Shown: positions 10,101-20,467, counted from the stretch's first letter. The stretch is 64,000 nt of DNA from Chaetoceros tenuissimus (GCA_021927905.1 BLLK01000045.1:2604001-2668000), one strand, 5' to 3'. The notes: generated by a model from the letters alone, not told the origin. Program-made: numbers and translations.

Positions 10101-13100
10101 TACCCTACCGTTGTGAGTGTTGCCATGGACCAATAAAGAGAAGCAACATAGCGCTGAAAAGCGTCACTTGACGCAATAGGTTCACCCGGGCAGACACTAC
10201 TGTCACTAAATAAATCTTGGTCATTCGCCCAATTGTGGGTCTCTGAAGCGCTACTATATTGGTTACAGTTGGCAAGGCTGAAGAAAATGCAAGAGGTAAA
10301 ACTGGATCCTAAATGTCAGTTTGAGTTTCTTCTCAGATATTTACATAGCAATGATAAACTTACTGCGCACTCAATAAAATAACCATGACAAGCTTTGCTA
10401 CTCTAATCAAGTTATGAGGAACTCTAATTCCTGTCTTTGCTAGAGTCTTTTCAATTCCATTGAGCAAAGTTGGTACTTCCACTAAACGGAATAGCTTGTT
10501 CAGACGAAACAGTGACCACACCTGCAGCTTCCAAAATGGACAGATTACTACACCAATGAAGAAAACTTCAATGGGTACAACAGACAAAATATGCCACTTG
10601 AACAGTGCCGACTTGAAATATTTTCTGAAAATCTTTTTCCTGTCAATGATTAAATGATTATCATCGTAGAAAGCTAGAAACTGAGCTCTTATAATCACGT
10701 CCAAGATTAATAGGAAATCTGTGATGTAGTCAAGAGTTACCCATGACCAAGAAATCTCATGGTTCTCCATAAAAGCAAAGCGATATGGAAGTATCAGTGC
10801 ATTGTATAGAATGAGTAGGAATACTACTCCGAACCATGCCTGCACGAGAATGTGTTCAGGATGGAGAAACCAACTCGATTGTCTCTTTATATTTTCAACA
10901 GCTTTTGTGATCGCTTGAATTGATCCTCTTCTATCACCCACTTTCGGTTCCATAGCCACTTTTGTCAATTGTACTCGAACATGAGGAAAATCTTCCACTA
11001 CATGATTAAATACTTTTCTGCTCAAGTACCACAGTTCAGAGTCTGTAGCGGCAATAGCGAGGTAGGGATTTTCATCCCAATGCTCCAACAGACACTCTTC
11101 CGCAAAATATCCATCGACCTTCAGCCTTCGAATTCTAGTCAAATCACCATTTTTCATTTTTTTCATTAGATCTACTTTGCCTTTCTTTATGAAATACATT
11201 CCATCAGAAGGAATTGAATCACTCAAAATCATACTTTGCGAGCCGAAAAATCTTTGATCTAATGAAGTCATGATTTTACGAAGAAAACCAGCCTCGCAAT
11301 TAGAGAAGAAACTGCATTTTTCAATCATGGAATGCGTAAGGTGGATCAGCAAGTTAGATTTTAAATGGGCTGGAATAGATTTGCGCAGCAAAAGTTCTTC
11401 ATTAATTCCGTCTTGTTCCCTGACAATGTAATCAAAGTACTCCTGAAGCTTCTTCACTTCATCATGAGGTCTACTGTGATTGTCCAAGAAACGCTGAAAA
11501 AAAATGTTAGAATAGAACTATAGAAATGAATTAGAAAACTTGATTTCTCACCATTGCACAATGCACCTTATGCTCAATATTATCCTCTGAAACATCGACA
11601 TCATGAAAGAAACTCGAAACGTTAGCAATGATTCCAGCAGTGAATGTGGCTCCAATAACGCCTACAATTACTGCATATAGCGTCTCTGTAGATGTATTCG
11701 GCGTAAAGTCACCGTAACCTACAGTAGTAAGTGTCTACGAGTACATATATAATGAGATGTAAGCAAAAGTGCAGAGAGTGGCTAACATAGATGATCATCA
11801 CTTACCGTCAGTGCCCAGTAAGGTGCTTTGTAGGCATCTTCGTCCAATCTCAGTGCATTCCATCCAACACTACTCCATACTACGATTAGTATGGAATACA
11901 TGAACATAACCATACCGGAACATGCTGTTTCTGTCATGGAATGGTCGAAACACGTTTCGAGGTTGCTTCGGAACCTTCTGATGTAGTTGGGTAGCTGATA
12001 GACTCTAACAAACTTGAAAAGTCGCCACAATGTGTGATATCCAACTGCGAGTGATAAAAGGTCATAAGGAATAATGGCTACACGATCTACCTGAAACCAA
12101 ACCGAATGTAAGTAGTGCTTCCGAATCAAGTATCTATCAAACACAGTTTCTGATCTCCCACCATCAAAGCTCGTAAATGTGTAGATATTCAACCTAAGGT
12201 ACATATCAGCTATGAATGCAAGATCAATAGCGTAAAAGATTAAAAATGAAAGTGGGTGAGCAGACTTTAGTGTCGATGACTTGAAGAACACTGCCAAGTA
12301 TATCGGAATGGAGATCGCTTCGAACATGATTGCAGCAATAGCAAATACATCCCAAAAGACTCTTATTTTTGATTGAGGTAAAATTCTAAACCCCATTGCC
12401 TTTACTTCGTCAGTGTCCATCATATGCTTGAGCTTGTTTGACTTTTGACTAGTTACTTTGGAGACCTTGGATTCAATCTTTGCTAACTTCCTGAAATTAT
12501 GAGAAGAACTAGAGTTTAGAAATCATGTTTGGAAATTGTTATCGTTGTCAAGACATATTGTTTCACTTACAATTTTGCAAGTTCTAATGTTCTGCAAGCC
12601 CCTGGGTCAGTGCTCTTTCGGAGATTCCCACCAATTGCTCGGAAGTCGATATGCCTTTGTGATGGATGATCCATTAAAGTCTCAAGTGCATCAAAAGATA
12701 GAGCCAGTACTTCCGAAAAACCTGGTGAATAAACTCCTATTTGATTAACTGTCCCAAAAAGTATTTGATAATCTCCTATAAAGTCACCCTCTACTAGTGT
12801 TGAGACTACATCCGTCGTTGACGTCAATCGCAGCTCCAGTCTCCCAGATTTTACAATGATTAATTCTCTCTGCTTTTCTCCTTCATATAAAACATAGCAA
12901 GAAGGTGGATAAATTCTACGCTCAAGGGCTAGAGCAGCCAAAGATACAAATTCTTTTGATCTGAATTCTGGGTCGAAAAAAGGCACTTTTTCAAGTAGAG
13001 CCATATTTGATTCATTCATTTCCCGACGTAATTGACTTGGAAGTCCCTCGAAAAGATTTTCATCAAGCATCCCATGTTGTGTTCGTTCAATATATGAAAA

Positions 13101-14284
13101 TAGCATTTCTACTCTCTGTCGAAGAGATTCTGGTACAGCACGAAACGTAAGCCATCTATTCAAGTTATCCATTTCATGGCGGAAACGCATCCGAACAACA
13201 TCAATATTGGATAGTACAGAAGTCATATTTGCAATGATGAGGCCGTATCCAAAGACACCAAAAATCATAAATACGCATGCCATTGTGACTTCGATTACCG
13301 ACCTCGAAGGAACCACTGAGTCACCGTAACCAATTGTAAACAGAGTCTGCATCAGAAAGTATACCGACCGTAGGAAAAATAAGAATTGCGGACAATCCTT
13401 ACATTCCATATAGTTGGATTCAGTCGTATTACAAATTTGAGGGTCCATAGTGTTTACAATCAATTCATCCATTGCAATCCACATCTCTTCTTCCAAGACA
13501 GTTTCTGCAAACTTATCAGGACCAGGGCACATGTCATCAACCTTGGTAGATGAAAGCCCAAAGTATACCGAAGCAAGCATACACATTAGCAATTGTGTGA
13601 AGAATAAAATGATTCCCATTCGAAATGATGATTCATTCACAGGCACTTTTCTACTCAAAAAAGACTTTAGCTCTTCGAATTGCTCTGGGAAATGTAGTAT
13701 ACGAATCATTCTGAGAATATTGAAATTGGTACTCAGCGCCACATTTGTTTCATCATTCAATAACGGAGCCAACGGTGTTTTCAAAATAGGTATACAAGCC
13801 AAGACATTCATGTAAAAGGCCATGGATGCTGCATATTTGCTCCTAATTTTCTTGAGATTGGTGACTACTTGTCCTGTATCTTTATCTATGTATGGTCGAA
13901 AAAAATGAAGTAAAGTGTCCACCACAAAGATAATATCAAGAGCAACATCTGCAGACATTAGTGCTTTTGGAGTCCTTTCCTTCAAAATGAAGAGACGCAA
14001 CGGTGTCATGACGGAGTTGTACCATATCACTACAAAAATGAAGAGCTCCCAAATCAATCGGAATTTACTATTGGGCATTAGGTAATAGCTTAATCGCTGA
14101 GCCCATCCATTTTGCTTTGTAGTGTTTCTCAGGCTTTGGAACCTGTCATCACCAGGATCGATTGAAAGTGATCTTTCAGACCATGACCTGTGCAATTCAA
14201 AGTTGTAAAATATAGAAAGAATTAGAAGTTTACGTTTCGTGACAATACAATAAAAACTGCAGACACTTACGTTTGCATTGTCAT
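7112..14284 (-). CDS. four-repeat K+ channel with cyclic-nucleotide-binding-like domains (CNGK-like)
   Basis: Eight exons: 14284..14271, 14187..12571, 12490..11806, 11734..11552, 11493..10364, 10301..10104, 10021..8589 and 8523..7112; about 2223 residues. All joins keep frame and use GT-AG signals. Each of four homologous repeats has S1-S6, an S4 with spaced Arg/Lys, and a K+ filter: FTIGYGD (~residue 289), TTVGYGD (~775), TTVGYGD (~1272) and TTIGYGS (~1756). A cyclic-nucleotide-binding-like domain follows each pore. One chain could thus form a whole pseudotetrameric pore, like the CNGK channel of sea urchin sperm. None of the four binding pockets shows the usual phosphate-contacting Arg, and the fourth is split by a C2-like domain. 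The start is uncertain: an in-frame ATG at 14393 would add 36 residues including a poly-Phe run from a T tract. Confidence 0.88.
7589..7933 (-). other. C2-like domain inserted in the fourth nucleotide-binding domain
   Basis: Residues about 1951-2065 of the channel read like a C2 beta sandwich: AIDIHIVGGKGFKAKFGNPF, then ILEIEVSSWQ, MGTAAILI, and a closing GILKLVISSR. The flanks (GENCDFLYILKRGQI before; GYCHLYRLRVCEVKDLL after) are the two halves of a cyclic-nucleotide-binding fold. C2 domains usually bind membrane lipid, often with Ca2+; the acidic loop residues of a Ca2+ site are not evident. Confidence 0.55.
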
Positions 14285-14442
14285 GAGGCACTGAAAGTCC
14301 TCTCTAAAGAAAAAAAAAGAGGCTGTCACACACAATGCAAAACCATGTTGTTCCCAAAAAAGAGCGTACTGATGGGTCGGTGATTGAATCCATCACCTGT
14401 GACGTTACAATTTTCATTACAATATGATGCTGAGAATATAAA

Positions 14443-15855
14443 ATGAAGGATGAAAATGCTTTGGCTCGGACGTTCCTTCAACGTTTGGAATCACTAAATA
14501 ATTTAGTAAGAAGGAGGTCGTCCTTGACCCTTACTGTACCTACTGCAGATGATGATGGTAATACTGAAAGGAATTGTGGTGACGTTAACGATACCGAGTC
14601 TTTAGAAAGGCCGATCCTGATGGAAATCGAAAATACTGATGCTGCTAAGCGTTTAGAAATGCTGTTCGATAGATTTGTGGAAGAAAAGAAGGACCCAACT
14701 TTAAAAAGTAATAAGAAGTCTAAGAGCTCGTGTAGAAATCAAATGAGGGAGAGCAAAAAGCAAAAAATCATTCAACTACAAAATCAATTGAAGAAGAGAC
14801 ATACACGTCATCTTTCTCGGTCAGCAAACACATTAATATTTCGTCTTGGCGACAAAGCTGCTTGTAGCGGTGACGTAGACATCTACCCCATCAAAAAGAA
14901 TGAAATGGACGCAAAACTATTTTTATCTTTGAGTTGTGAAAAGCTTTCTATTGAAAGAGGATATAGACTTCTGAAAAGCTGCTCAACTCATGAGATTTCT
15001 CAAGATCTCTTTGTTACAATGTTTTGGTTTGCTCACTGCCGTTTCTTTCAAAAGAATTCCTTGGCTGAACAAAGATTTCTCATGGTACAACTATCTCAAC
15101 AATTTTCAAAGTTTTTAGAGCTTTTGACTAAATCTTCAGCCTTCAAGCAACGCGATGTAATATTTCGGGTCTTTCCCTTTGTTGTTTCAAAAGCTATACA
15201 CTTGGGATTTACTTTCCTCTGTCCTGGAAACCGATCATTGTTCAGAGGATCATTCCAAAAAGTTTTGAATACATCGACTTTCAAATTATTGACAGGATTA
15301 GATATTGCAAACATTCATACGATTGTAAACAAACTTTATCCAGAAGATGAGAAAATGCACCGGGAGGATGCTAGTGAAGAGATTGACAGTATAGAAGAGA
15401 CATTTGAGATCACCAGACGTCAAATGTCTGGGTGCAGTTTTGATCGTAGTTTCATTTCACATACAAAAGCTCCTGGAGATGGTTTAGTGAGGCACCAAAA
15501 CCGGATTTTATTCGATACAAGAAAACTCAGTCCACTGTTGAGTCAGTATCTTGGACGAGATTCACTCAATATTGGCTCAAAGCACCTAGTAAAAAGGACT
15601 GAACCAGTTGTCCATTGTTCTGTGGGAGGATTGGACACCTTTCAGCCTCGATATGAAGAGAAAAGTCTTTTGTTGGAAAAGCAGAGGTTGGAGCATCATG
15701 AAAAAGCTTCGATCCAAATGAAATTTGAGAAACTTAAAAGCAAAGAGGAACTTCAAAAGGATCTGAAGACGATTGCAAAGGCACATCAACAGACAATATC
15801 CAGTAAGAAAAAGATGGTAGCTTTGGTCCAACAAATTGTTACAGGCGAAAAGTAA
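14443..15855 (+). CDS. FAM227-like protein (tentative)
   Basis: A single exon of 470 residues. The N-terminal third is polar and basic (KSNKKSKSSCRNQ). The middle, residues about 180-285, resembles the FWD region of FAM227 proteins: a YRLLKSCSTHEISQDLFVT helix, MFWFAHCRFF, repeated hydrophobic helices, then DVIFRVFPFVVSKAIHLGF, FLCPGNRSLFRGSFQKVL and a TGLDI turn. The C-terminal 60 residues form a charged coiled coil (EEKSLLLEKQRLEHHEK). FAM227 proteins are linked to cilia and flagella in animals; centric diatoms keep flagellate sperm, so that role is possible but inferred. The gene is head-to-head with the channel gene across roughly 50-160 bp, so the two may share a promoter. It could instead be an unrelated helical protein. 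Confidence 0.5.
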   Translation: MKDENALARTFLQRLESLNNLVRRRSSLTLTVPTADDDGNTERNCGDVNDTESLERPILMEIENTDAAKRLEMLFDRFVEEKKDPTLKSNKKSKSSCRNQMRESKKQKIIQLQNQLKKRHTRHLSRSANTLIFRLGDKAACSGDVDIYPIKKNEMDAKLFLSLSCEKLSIERGYRLLKSCSTHEISQDLFVTMFWFAHCRFFQKNSLAEQRFLMVQLSQQFSKFLELLTKSSAFKQRDVIFRVFPFVVSKAIHLGFTFLCPGNRSLFRGSFQKVLNTSTFKLLTGLDIANIHTIVNKLYPEDEKMHREDASEEIDSIEETFEITRRQMSGCSFDRSFISHTKAPGDGLVRHQNRILFDTRKLSPLLSQYLGRDSLNIGSKHLVKRTEPVVHCSVGGLDTFQPRYEEKSLLLEKQRLEHHEKASIQMKFEKLKSKEELQKDLKTIAKAHQQTISSKKKMVALVQQIVTGEK

Positions 15856-15941
15856 ATGGATGTTTATTCTCTCTACTTTACAATATTGAAACATGGTCAT
15901 GATCCTATGATTTCATTCATCAGAATGTAGGTGCTTTCTTT

Positions 15942-17024
15942 CTATTGGAGGGAATTGTCCAGAGGTGAAAGGTTCCAAGCATCTGGTGCAAATTCTTCAA
16001 GTATTTCACAATGAAACTCCTCACAATGCAATGTATACTGTCTCCACATGCCGCCATGCGACTGATTTCTCCCTGCATCCAAGATTGTAAATGTAGGTAG
16101 TTTGTCTAAAAAACGAAAGAGTTGACCGATCCCAACCTCCCCGGATTCCACTAGTTTGATACAGTCAGCAGAATTTACAGTGATTTCAGAAGTAGCTTTG
16201 CAAAAGTCTTGATCAAATATAGACAGATGAACAACTCTATTCCAGACAGCTTTGCTTCCTGTTTCAGATGCATTAGCATCTTGTCTAACACAGTGATCAA
16301 CATGGACATGGACTGGAGCGTCATAGTACGAACTAAATATTCTTTGTAAATTTCCATTAGCAGTCAATGCAATACGCTCTAAAGGTGTCATTGCTGGGAT
16401 CTTGTTGCCAAATTGAGAGGAGAGCGTTCCCCCAGTGCTCGTTACAAGACCAGATTTTGTAGGTTTGGCTCTTCTTTGCTTTGTTGGTAAATAATCCGAT
16501 GGCGTATAAGGGGATCCATCGCCACGTGAAAATGATTGCGAATCATTGGCGATTCTGTCATCTGTCTCTAGTTTATCATTCAAATTGTTTTCATAATTCT
16601 CACTGGGATCCGACATGATATCGCCAAGAGTACCAGCCCCAACAAAATCTAATTTTTCATCTGAACATTTCGCCTCTTTCGCACTGGATGTATCATTTAT
16701 ATCATTAATATTGCACTCCTCGTCATTCTTGCTGTTATCAGCCAAGTCACTATTTCCCTGAGAAGTGTTGCATTCTACATTCTTTTCGGAATTGTCGTCA
16801 TTCTCAAATCTATATTTTAGCAGGGACAAGGGGATATCATTGTCATTGGAATACAATTTCATATGATCTTTTCCTGAAAGGAATCGGGAAAAAGTGAACC
16901 CATTAGTCCTGGTAGGCATTTGCTGAAGAGATTGTATAGTAATCAGTATCAATATAAACACATCGGAACTCATTAGAACCCCCTTTACAGCAAATCTTTT
17001 TCCGGTTCTGGGCCTTTTCTTCAT
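15942..17024 (-). CDS. plastid-targeted chorismate-lyase-like protein (tentative)
   Basis: A single exon of 360 residues. It opens with a basic stretch and a hydrophobic segment ([12 protein letters not shown], residues ~22-33), then [11 protein letters not shown], resembling a bipartite plastid leader. Residues 65-215 are an acidic, Asn/Ser-rich linker with low complexity. The C-terminal 150 residues look like the chorismate lyase fold: [18 protein letters not shown], a [19 protein letters not shown] strand with the A-x-S/T pattern, [10 protein letters not shown], and [20 protein letters not shown]. In the family this fold takes chorismate to 4-hydroxybenzoate plus pyruvate, but relatives exist without that activity. 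It is head-to-head with the LicD fusion across 206 bp. The assignment rests on pattern only. Confidence 0.45.
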   Translation of the reverse strand: MKKRPRTGKRFAVKGVLMSSDVFILILITIQSLQQMPTRTNGFTFSRFLSGKDHMKLYSNDNDIPLSLLKYRFENDDNSEKNVECNTSQGNSDLADNSKNDEECNINDINDTSSAKEAKCSDEKLDFVGAGTLGDIMSDPSENYENNLNDKLETDDRIANDSQSFSRGDGSPYTPSDYLPTKQRRAKPTKSGLVTSTGGTLSSQFGNKIPAMTPLERIALTANGNLQRIFSSYYDAPVHVHVDHCVRQDANASETGSKAVWNRVVHLSIFDQDFCKATSEITVNSADCIKLVESGEVGIGQLFRFLDKLPTFTILDAGRNQSHGGMWRQYTLHCEEFHCEILEEFAPDAWNLSPLDNSLQ

Positions 17025-17230
17025 TATGATTACCTTACATGAAAAATGTGAATGATTTTTCGTTGTTTTTGAAGGGGGAAGAAACTTGGTTCTATATAGC
17101 TCCCTCTTGTCTAGAACACCTAAATGACTTCCACTCTATCAGCTCCTAGGCAAAAGATATGTGCTGAGATCACTAAAGTTGCTTTTTGTGATTGATTCCG
17201 TTTGGATTTCGAAGCGATGAATAGCACAGA

Positions 17231-18970
17231 ATGAAATCTATTAATACTATGGCAAAGCTGTGGTGGTCTGGTGGTGTTCGTTGTTTGGTGGCTTCTCTCC
17301 GTGTTAAGATCCCTACCCTTGGAGGTTTTAGTCCCATTTCCATCATCCATCATCCACATAATATCATCATTCATCATCCGCCATCATCCATCCATCACCT
17401 TATCACCTTGCTTGTTCTATTTGTTGTGCTGCTACAGATTCCTTCTTTGTTTGCAAACTCTATTTACCGAAAAGAGCTTCGCTCATTCCCTTGTTTTCAT
17501 TTTGAAGCCCCTATTTCCATGTCAAAGTCAATTAAGATACCGGCGGGACCTGCACCAGTTCTCATAAGTAATAAACAGGTAGATGCTTTGTATCAGACTC
17601 TCGAAGCAGTTACAGAAGCACTCCAAACACTTGGTGTCGAATATATTGTGACGGGGGGCTCTTTGCTTGGAACGATCCGCCAACATTCTTTGCTCTTCTG
17701 TGATGATGATATAGATATAGCAATTATTGATTATTCCTACTGCAGTCATCAAAGAGGTCATGAAAGTGCCTACGACAAAGTTTCTACTCAACTACAATCA
17801 AAATTAGGCAAGGAGTATAGTTATACCATTAAGCCTTGGGAAGGTGGTGACAAGGTTAGACCGAAACGAATGAGTAATATTTTTCTCGATATTTTTGTGT
17901 TGAGGGAATACACTACCCTTGACGATTTACTACAAGTTATTGGTATCAAAGCTAATGGACAGCCTCAACAACAAAGCTATGTCGACGGTATATTGGATAA
18001 AATACAAAAAGCTGCCTTCTCTCAAGGTGAAATGGACTCTCTTTTTCCTTTATGGCATTTTAATACAAGGAAAGCCATTGAAATGTGGTCAAAGGAGGTC
18101 TACCGTCCCAAAGAATTGTTTCCTATTGAAAGAAATCACAAATTTGGACCATTGACAAATATCTGCGCTCCAAGGATGCCTGTTTTGTTACTTAAAAGAG
18201 CATTTGGATCGGATTGTTTCCATGTTTATTACCAATCTGCTAGTCATCATAATCAGAAAAAAGAAGAAGATAAAACAAAACTAGAAGCGAAGAATCATGA
18301 ATCTAAAGGAGAATTGAAACCTCTGGTGCTTGATGGTGGCACGTGGGAGACTGCCACCAAGACAGAATTATCTGACTTACAATATCTACCTGTTCAGCCT
18401 ATTTCACGAGCAAAGCGACGATTTACTCTGCATGGGAAAGAGCAGCTATTTAAGTATATTGAATATCAAACTGAAAGAGAAACGAAATGGCAACGAGAAT
18501 GTACTATTGATGCAAAGAACGTTAGTAGAGCATCGGCATCACAGAGACCACGCAAAACAATCTACATGGATGGTGTTTTCGATCTATTTCATATTGGTCA
18601 CTTGAATGCAATTTCCGAGTGTGCGAAGTTGGGGGATCGTGTCATTATTGGAGTAACAGGACAAGAAGATGCGACTGGTTACAAACGGGAGCCTATAATA
18701 AAGGAAGATGAAAGAGTCGCAATTATTTCATCATTAAAGTATGTTGACAAAGTCATCTGTCCTTGCCCTTTGATTGTAACAGAAAAATTTATGGAAGAAG
18801 AACAAATTGATTTAGTAGTGCATGGCTTCGCTTCGAAGGAAGATGAAGAAAGACAATATGAATTTTTCGAGATTCCAATCAAGAACGGAAAGTTTGAAAC
18901 AATTCCTTACTACCAAGACTTGAGCACAACTGATATAATATCAAAGATAAAGGCAATGTCCTTGGAATAA
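17231..18970 (+). CDS. LicD-family phosphotransferase fused to a cytidylyltransferase
   Basis: A single exon of 579 residues. Residues ~125-340 are a LicD/fukutin-type domain: GVEYIVTGGSLLGTIR followed by the metal-binding DDDIDIA motif, and a later NIFLDIFVL strand. LicD-family enzymes move a phospho-alcohol, such as phosphocholine, from a CDP carrier to a glycan. Residues ~443-579 are an HxGH cytidylyltransferase: YMDGVFDLFHIGHLNAI, then GYKREPIIKEDERVAII and a C-terminal LSTTDII, the usual mark of choline- or ethanolamine-phosphate cytidylyltransferases. The fusion could make the CDP-alcohol and use it. The N terminus has a CATC-repeat-encoded His/Ile tract and a hydrophobic segment (HLITLLVLFVVLLQI), perhaps a Golgi signal anchor; a later ATG at 17519 (MSKSIKI) is an alternative start that drops it. 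Confidence 0.85.
   Translation: MKSINTMAKLWWSGGVRCLVASLRVKIPTLGGFSPISIIHHPHNIIIHHPPSSIHHLITLLVLFVVLLQIPSLFANSIYRKELRSFPCFHFEAPISMSKSIKIPAGPAPVLISNKQVDALYQTLEAVTEALQTLGVEYIVTGGSLLGTIRQHSLLFCDDDIDIAIIDYSYCSHQRGHESAYDKVSTQLQSKLGKEYSYTIKPWEGGDKVRPKRMSNIFLDIFVLREYTTLDDLLQVIGIKANGQPQQQSYVDGILDKIQKAAFSQGEMDSLFPLWHFNTRKAIEMWSKEVYRPKELFPIERNHKFGPLTNICAPRMPVLLLKRAFGSDCFHVYYQSASHHNQKKEEDKTKLEAKNHESKGELKPLVLDGGTWETATKTELSDLQYLPVQPISRAKRRFTLHGKEQLFKYIEYQTERETKWQRECTIDAKNVSRASASQRPRKTIYMDGVFDLFHIGHLNAISECAKLGDRVIIGVTGQEDATGYKREPIIKEDERVAIISSLKYVDKVICPCPLIVTEKFMEEEQIDLVVHGFASKEDEERQYEFFEIPIKNGKFETIPYYQDLSTTDIISKIKAMSLE
17339..17402 (+). repeat. CATC/ATC simple repeat inside the LicD-fusion N terminus
   Basis: An imperfect CATC/CAT-rich microsatellite encodes alternating His, Ile, Pro and Ser. 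It may be coding, or part of a 5' leader if translation begins at 17519. A similar GATG array lies at 58851-58901. Confidence 0.7.
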
Positions 18971-19262
18971 GGAGCGTAAACAAATAGCACTATAGTGCAT
19001 CCAGCAGCATTGTTGACTATAATGATTTATAATGCTTCTTGTTAACTATATCATTCATTTTGCACACCACAAAGTTTCGGTTTCAATGATGAAGACAGGT
19101 GGCTATAAATACAGGAAGTAGTAATCAAAGTTATTCGTAGATGGTTTTGTATATAGTTCATAAAGTTATAATAGACTTAATCTTGTTTCAGAATATTCAT
19201 TCATTCCCAACCGGAAAAGAATCGAATCCGTGCAGGTTACCAACACTTTTTGCAAAATAAAA

Positions 19263-20057
19263 TTACCATCTTGCAATTCTTCCCTCACGAGGAACAGTTC
19301 CAAATCCAGTATTTCCTAGAGGTACAGGAAGGTCATTATCCTTGTACCACTGAACAAGTTCCTCCTGCTTATTCCACCAGTTTGGCATAGGGAGATGATC
19401 AGGCATATTTGCATCCAAACTTGCTTCTACTGCCGCGTGATTTGTACTCATTGTAGCTCTCAAACCTGTTGGATCAAAGTCACTCTTTCCAGTTGCAAAC
19501 ATTCCCTTGTTACCTGGAGATGATTTTGCACCCTCTTCAAAAGCAGCTTGAGCTTCTTGTACCTTTGCATCATCTTGAGGCAAGAGAGCCAATTTCATCT
19601 CCTCCAATTCCTTATTAGGGAAAGCTGGGTCATCGTATCTTCTAGAAGTATCACGAGGATAGTATGACACAAAGTATGGATCCTCATAAAGAGTTCCTTC
19701 ATCTTCTGTAGGCTGTCTTCCTCCTTCTTGTGACCCTGGAGATGGGTAACGGAATTGAGCCTTGATAGATCCATCCTTTGAGATTGGAACTTCAGTGCTT
19801 GGCCTAGGCATCTGTTCTCCAGAAAGCACATGGTCAGTTTTAAATACAACCAAGGATCTTAATTTGTCAAATTTATCTTTTCCAAGTTTAGAGGAAAGAA
19901 AGGAAGAGAACCAACCTTCCCATGGCATTTGAGATTCCATAGAAGAAGTAGCCGAAGGAGCGATAGATGGTGCTTCCGCAGCGGAAACTGCGCGTGAAGC
20001 CGCTGGAATGGTTTTCTTTGCTACAGCCTCTGCTGCTTTCTTTACTGGAGCTGACAT
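19263..20057 (-). CDS. conserved-looking protein of unknown function
   Basis: A single exon of 264 residues; not recognised. The N-terminal 35 residues are Ala/Lys/Ser-rich without acids (MSAPVKKAAEAVAKKT), compatible with a mitochondrial presequence. Then comes MPWEGWFSSFLSSKLG, a mixed charged middle with DPYFVSYYPRDTSRRYDD, an acidic KELEEMKLALLPQDD helix, and an aromatic C terminus (PMPNWWNKQEELVQWYKDND, ending REGRIARW). There is no membrane segment and no cysteine. The balanced composition and clean single frame argue for a real gene. A small accessory subunit of a mitochondrial complex is one guess from composition, without motif support. It ends 292 bp from the LicD fusion, convergently. 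Confidence 0.7.
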   Translation of the reverse strand: MSAPVKKAAEAVAKKTIPAASRAVSAAEAPSIAPSATSSMESQMPWEGWFSSFLSSKLGKDKFDKLRSLVVFKTDHVLSGEQMPRPSTEVPISKDGSIKAQFRYPSPGSQEGGRQPTEDEGTLYEDPYFVSYYPRDTSRRYDDPAFPNKELEEMKLALLPQDDAKVQEAQAAFEEGAKSSPGNKGMFATGKSDFDPTGLRATMSTNHAAVEASLDANMPDHLPMPNWWNKQEELVQWYKDNDLPVPLGNTGFGTVPREGRIARW

Positions 20058-20467
20058 TGTTATCCTATGGACTTCTAAGAATAATTGACTTGAATGAACT
20101 CAGATACCGATCAAAAACGTAAGGCGATGGTGTTGAATTAGGTGTTTTGATGTTGTTGCAAGCAGCAGAAGAAGAGCATTCACTGCTAAATAAAAAAGGG
20201 AAAGAAGGAAAGAGGAAGGAAGTGATAATACTGACGAACGAAGGACAAACAAAAGAGGTCAGTTGATCTTGTCTCACTCTTTCCTTCGAACCGTAGTTCT
20301 TCGTTCATTTTTTCGTGCAAAGTATAATACACACAACAATAAGCTTGCCCGCTTCGAGTTGTCTGTAATAACAGTTCACTTTTTTGTGTTTCTACTCTTG
20401 GTTGCTCCAGAGGAAAAAGGTATTAAAGTGGAGAGTGAAATGTCACCTTGCATTCATAAGAGCAAAA
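20058..20467. other. intergenic region between divergent genes
   Basis: Contains a polypurine run (about 20186-20222) and short open frames without motifs. It would hold promoters for the minus-strand unknown gene and the plus-strand G-patch gene. Confidence 0.45.

Noticed and set aside
10261-10310. Acceptor at CATTTAG for the sixth channel exon
   Set aside because: It shifts the frame away from the S5 sequence; the acceptor eight bases further (GATCCAG) rebuilds LLSAHFTSCIFF.
14285-14393. Extended channel N terminus starting at ATG 14393
   Set aside because: The frame is open, but a poly-Phe run from a T tract looks like leader or splice-site sequence; kept only as an alternative.
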